The position numbers and the translations under genes were made by a program. A stretch of DNA of 64,000 nucleotides, taken from assembly GCF_000203915.1 (NCBI RefSeq), contig NC_008391.1, forward strand, positions 496,001-560,000, read 5' to 3'. Origin of the DNA: Burkholderia ambifaria AMMD (GTDB taxonomy: Bacteria; Pseudomonadota; Gammaproteobacteria; Burkholderiales; Burkholderiaceae). Each line of letters starts with the position of its first letter. The stretch's first letter is position 1. Positions 61,153-64,000 of the stretch are shown here, piece after piece. The notes below the pieces were generated by a model, which made no database searches, was not told the DNA's origin, and was given only the letters and a program-made list of their open reading frames with translations.

Positions 61153-61947
61153 TCAAGCAATCGTATCGACCACGCCGCCATCGACGCGCAACGCCGCGCC
61201 CGTCGTCGCCGATGCCTGCGGCGAGCATACGTACACGACGAGATTCGCGACTTCCTCCGTCGTCGCCGGCCGCTGAATGATCGAGCTCGCGCGCTGGCTG
61301 CGCACGAAATCCACCGCGACTTCGTCGATGCTGCGGCCCGTTTCGTCGGCCGTCGCTTTTAGCATCGCGCGCACGCCTTCCGACATCGTCGGCCCCGGCA
61401 GCACCGAATTGACGGTCACGCTGGTACCGGCCGCGATCTTCGCGAGGCCGCGCGCGATCGCCAACTGAGCGGTCTTCGTGAACCCATAGTGAATCATGTC
61501 GACCGGGATGTTCAGGCCCGATTCCGACGAAATGAACACGATGCGGCCCGCGTTGCGCTCGAGCATGCCCTTCAGATAATGCCGTGCGAGACGCACGCCG
61601 GACATCACGTTCATCTGGAAGTAGTGGGTCCATTCGTCGTCGTCGATGTCGAAGAAACCCTTCAGCCCGTAGATGCCCGCGTTGTTGACGAGGATGTCGG
61701 CCTCGGGCGTGTGCTGCGTAATGCGCGCGACGCCGGTGGCGTCGGACAGGTCGGCGGCGATGCCGTCGATGTCCGCGTCGGGCACCGCGGTGCGCAACAG
61801 CGCGAGCGCGGCGTCGACCGACTCGTCGCTGCGTCCGTTGATGACGACACGTGCGCCCGCGTGCGCGAGCCCTTCTGCGATCGCCAGCCCGATGCCGGCG
61901 GTGGAAGCGGTGACGACCGCGGTCTTGCCTGTCAGATCGATGTGCAT
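61153..61947 (-). CDS. Classical short-chain dehydrogenase/reductase
   Basis: 264 aa. Cofactor motif VTASTAGIG (an Ala/Ser variant of TGxxxGIG), NNAG in ILVNNAGIYGLKGF, catalytic Ser in VFISSESGLNIP and YGFTK (Tyr and Lys). The C-terminus RVDGGVVDTIA is typical. The ATG at 61947 begins the family sequence. It is divergent from the AraC gene at 62109, which is a likely regulator. Confidence 0.9.
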   Translation of the reverse strand: MHIDLTGKTAVVTASTAGIGLAIAEGLAHAGARVVINGRSDESVDAALALLRTAVPDADIDGIAADLSDATGVARITQHTPEADILVNNAGIYGLKGFFDIDDDEWTHYFQMNVMSGVRLARHYLKGMLERNAGRIVFISSESGLNIPVDMIHYGFTKTAQLAIARGLAKIAAGTSVTVNSVLPGPTMSEGVRAMLKATADETGRSIDEVAVDFVRSQRASSIIQRPATTEEVANLVVYVCSPQASATTGAALRVDGGVVDTIA

Positions 61948-62108
61948 GAGCGTACCGGTTGAAAGAGGGAACGGAACCCGCCGCGTCCGCCGCGGCGGTC
62001 GGAATTCAAAGCTTAGGCGATCCGGCCGCGATGCGTCGGCTCGCGGTTGCATCGCGCCGCGCAGTCTTGTACGGTGTGCGTTCGCCGTCCGAACCGGGAG
62101 CCTGTCGC

Positions 62109-62957
62109 GTGAGCCGTTCCGCCAACACTGTCGTCGTGCCGTCGCCGTTCTGGCGCGACGCCGCGCTGCCGTTCATCGAGGCGCGCACCGTCGACGACGG
62201 GCGCACGATCTGCTACGCGAAGCACACGCACGACACGTTTTCGCTCGGCGCGATCGTCGGCGGCACGAGCACCTATCTGAACGGAGCGACGAAGGAACAC
62301 GTCGGGCGCGGCGTGCTCGTGATCATCGATCCGGAGCAGGTGCATGCGTGCAATCCGTACGGCCCCGACGCATGGGCGTACCGGATGGTCTACGTGGACG
62401 TGCCGTGGCTCGCGCGTCTGCAGCATTCGCTCGGGCGCGATCCGAACAGCGATTTTCACGGGTTTTCGCCGAAATTGACGGAACGGCGCGACCTGTTCGC
62501 GCAGTTCGGCCGCTTTTACCGCACGCTCGTGGCGCCCGGCGTCGATCCGCTCGGCAAGGAAAGCGCGGCGGTCGAATTCTTCACCGGGCTGCACGGCGCG
62601 CTCGATCGCGAACTGCCCGACGACGCGCGGCGCGGGGCCGACAATGCGAAGCTCGCGCGGGCGGCCGACTACATCGCCGCGCATTGCCGTCAGGCCGTCA
62701 CGCTCGATGCGATCTGCGCGGCCGCCGACCTGTCACCGTCCTACCTGATCCGCGCGTTCAACGCCCGTTACGGCATGACGCCGCATGCGTTCCTGATCGA
62801 TCGCCGCGTGCAGTACGGCCGTGCGGAACTGCGCCGCGGCCGGCCGATCGCCGACGTCGCGCTCGATGCCGGCTTCGCGGACCAGGCGCACTTCCAGCGC
62901 GCGTTCCGGCGCATCGCGGCCGCGACGCCCGGACAATATCGAAGCGCCGCGAGCTGA
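62109..62957 (+). CDS. AraC-family transcriptional regulator
   Basis: 282 aa. The N-terminal cupin-like domain includes FSLGAIVGGTSTYLNGATKEHVGRGVLVIIDPEQVHACNPYG. The C-terminal double HTH is at about 180-280 (VTLDAICAAADLSPSYLIRAFNARYGMTPHAFLIDRRVQYGRAELRRGRPIADVALDAGFADQAHFQRAFRRIAAATPGQYR). GTG at 62109 has GGGAG 7 bases upstream; in-frame sequence before it is not homologous. The layout of an AraC gene followed by a convergent LysE-type exporter gene is common. Confidence 0.9.
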   Translation: MSRSANTVVVPSPFWRDAALPFIEARTVDDGRTICYAKHTHDTFSLGAIVGGTSTYLNGATKEHVGRGVLVIIDPEQVHACNPYGPDAWAYRMVYVDVPWLARLQHSLGRDPNSDFHGFSPKLTERRDLFAQFGRFYRTLVAPGVDPLGKESAAVEFFTGLHGALDRELPDDARRGADNAKLARAADYIAAHCRQAVTLDAICAAADLSPSYLIRAFNARYGMTPHAFLIDRRVQYGRAELRRGRPIADVALDAGFADQAHFQRAFRRIAAATPGQYRSAAS

Positions 62958-63052
62958 GGCGGGAAGGGCGGCCCGGCGCCAGCGACGGCGACGGCCTGCA
63001 ACATCGGTCATCCGCACCCCATCCGCCGCAAAAATACGTCGAAGCGCCGGCG

Positions 63053-63658
63053 CTAGATATCGAGCAGATAAAGCGCGCTGCCCGCGAGCAGCAGTGCCAT
63101 CGCGCGGTTGAACAGCCGCATCCGCCGCGCATTCGCGAGCCGATGCCGCAGCGACGCGCCCGCATACGCCCAGCACGCGATCGACGCAAAGCAGATCACC
63201 AGATACAGCGCCGCGAATTGCCAGACCTGTGCGCGGTCGCCGTCGGCCGCATACGCGCCCATCGCGGCCACGCACGCGAGCCATGCCTTCGGATTGAGCC
63301 ACTGCATCGCCGCACCGGCCGCGGCCGACGGGCCGGCGACGTTCGGTGCGTCCGGGTCGGCCGGGTTGGCTGATAGCCGCCCGTCGTCGAGCGCAAGCCG
63401 CAGCGCAAGGTAAAGCAGGAACGCGATTCCCGCCCACTGCGTGGCGGTGGTCAGCATCGGCCAGCGCGCGAGCGCCGCGTGCAGCCCGAGGCCGATCAGC
63501 AGGAACAGCGCGACGAAGCCGAGCGTCGCGCCGGCCGCATAGCGCAGGCTTGCGCCGAGACCGTGGCGCGCTCCCGCGCTGAGCGCGACGATGTTGACGG
63601 GACCGGGTGTGATCGACGACGCCAGCGCGAACGCGGCCATCGAAACCAGCATGCTCAT
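63053..63658 (-). CDS. LysE/RhtB-family amino-acid exporter
   Basis: 201 aa with about six membrane segments. SSITPGPVNIVALSAGARHGLGASLRYAAGATLGF is the family N-terminus with the conserved PGP. WLNPKAWLACVAAMGAY is the second conserved element. It exports amino acids or similar metabolites across the inner membrane. AGGAGGCAACGG-type ribosome site (GGAGG) precedes the ATG. It converges on the AraC regulator gene, which may control it. Confidence 0.9.
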   Translation of the reverse strand: MSMLVSMAAFALASSITPGPVNIVALSAGARHGLGASLRYAAGATLGFVALFLLIGLGLHAALARWPMLTTATQWAGIAFLLYLALRLALDDGRLSANPADPDAPNVAGPSAAAGAAMQWLNPKAWLACVAAMGAYAADGDRAQVWQFAALYLVICFASIACWAYAGASLRHRLANARRMRLFNRAMALLLAGSALYLLDI

Positions 63659-63753
63659 CCGTTGCCTCCATGCGAATGTCAAAGTCGCATCGAGACTAAC
63701 GAAGCCGCACGGGTCCGTATTGAAGAAAACTGCCCTCGGCGGCGCAGCCGCCG

Positions 63754-64000
63754 TCAATGCAATGCGCGAGGGGCGGGCGCCGGCTGCAACGGGTGCGGGT
63801 TGCCGGCATCGGGCGCGGGCAGCGGGTCGCCGCTGCATGGTTGCGTCGACACCGAGAAGCCGAACGTATTGATGCCGTCCGAACACGCGACGAACACGCT
63901 GCCGCCGTGCATCTCCGCGACCGCCTTGACGATCGACAGCCCCAGCCCGTGGTTCTCCTTGCTATTCGCGCGCGCTTCCTCGAGCCGGTAGAAGCGCTCG
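63754..64000 (-). CDS. Sensor histidine kinase, C-terminal end (heavy-metal CusS/CzcS-like), N-terminus outside the window
   Basis: About 82 residues of the ATPase domain and tail: FYRLEEARANSKENHGLGLSIVKAVAEMHGGSVFVAC. The GLGLSIV glycine box and the DGINTFGFSVS end are typical of heavy-metal sensor kinases in Burkholderiales. The 35-residue Pro/Ala-rich tail is variable. The partner regulator would be expected beyond the right edge. Confidence 0.78.
   Translation of the reverse strand, partial: ERFYRLEEARANSKENHGLGLSIVKAVAEMHGGSVFVACSDGINTFGFSVSTQPCSGDPLPAPDAGNPHPLQPAPAPRALH

Noticed and set aside
1..64000. Mobile elements, CRISPR arrays, tRNA or rRNA genes
   Set aside because: No transposase, integrase, phage protein, regular spaced repeats or tRNA-like fold was recognised on either strand by eye. 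A tRNA and repeat scan would be needed to exclude them fully.

Overview
The window is about 64 kb of very GC-rich DNA. Strong third-position GC bias leaves long spurious open frames on both strands. The gene families point to Burkholderia, most likely the B. cepacia complex: a split hpaG1/hpaG2 homoprotocatechuate operon, OmpC-type porins of Burkholderiales style, TctD/TctE-like two-component genes, MocR regulators and a levansucrase/levanase pair. There are no rRNA, tRNA, replication or ribosomal genes, and regulators and catabolic genes are dense. This would fit a secondary chromosome, but that is an inference. I see no insertion sequence, integrase, phage gene or CRISPR array.

Layout. 1-1.8 kb: N-terminal part of an FtsI-type penicillin-binding protein outside any division cluster, and a small orphan gene. 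2.4-3.6 kb: an extended SDR. 3.7-10.2 kb: the homoprotocatechuate meta-cleavage operon hpaG1-G2-E-D-F-H-I with divergent hpaR. 10.3-12.5 kb: an AraC regulator, a small unknown and a zinc-type oxidoreductase. 12.5-17.9 kb: a binding-protein-dependent importer (SBP, fused permease, ATPase) with a porin downstream. 18.0-21.0 kb: a MocR regulator divergent from a Bcr/CflA exporter. 21.1-23.2 kb: a two-component pair. 23.2-24.8 kb: a TetR gene and a quinone oxidoreductase gene sharing operator-like palindromes. 24.9-38.1 kb: a MOSC protein, then a large organosulfur region described below. 38.2-40.8 kb: a GlpQ-like lipoprotein divergent from a squalene-synthase-like enzyme. 41.2-42.4 kb: a second porin. 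42.6-47.9 kb: a CecR/YbhGFSR-like exporter with its own outer-membrane factor. 48.2-52.3 kb: an AhpD-like protein, a second MocR regulator, a LysR regulator and an SDR preceded by a 33-bp palindrome. 52.4-56.9 kb: levansucrase and levanase under a divergent LacI regulator with paired operators. 57-59.3 kb: a DJ-1/PfpI protein and an old yellow enzyme behind a repeated operator-like motif. 59.4-64 kb: an AI-2E family protein, a lipoprotein, an SDR, an AraC regulator, a LysE exporter and the C-terminus of a sensor kinase.

The most interesting region is 25.9-38.1 kb. Seven closely spaced minus-strand genes encode a flavin monooxygenase, a class II aldolase-like protein, a complete sulfonate/nitrate-type ABC importer, a membrane-anchored c-type cytochrome and a second binding protein. 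They are divergent from a DszC/SfnB-like acyl-CoA dehydrogenase. Next to these lies a LysR regulator divergent from a thiol dioxygenase, followed by a four-domain rhodanese. The dioxygenase has the Gln-type substrate pocket expected of 3-mercaptopropionate dioxygenases rather than cysteine dioxygenases. Together these suggest uptake and oxidative breakdown of an organosulfur compound. The substrate, and the reason for a cytochrome inside the transport operon, are unknown.
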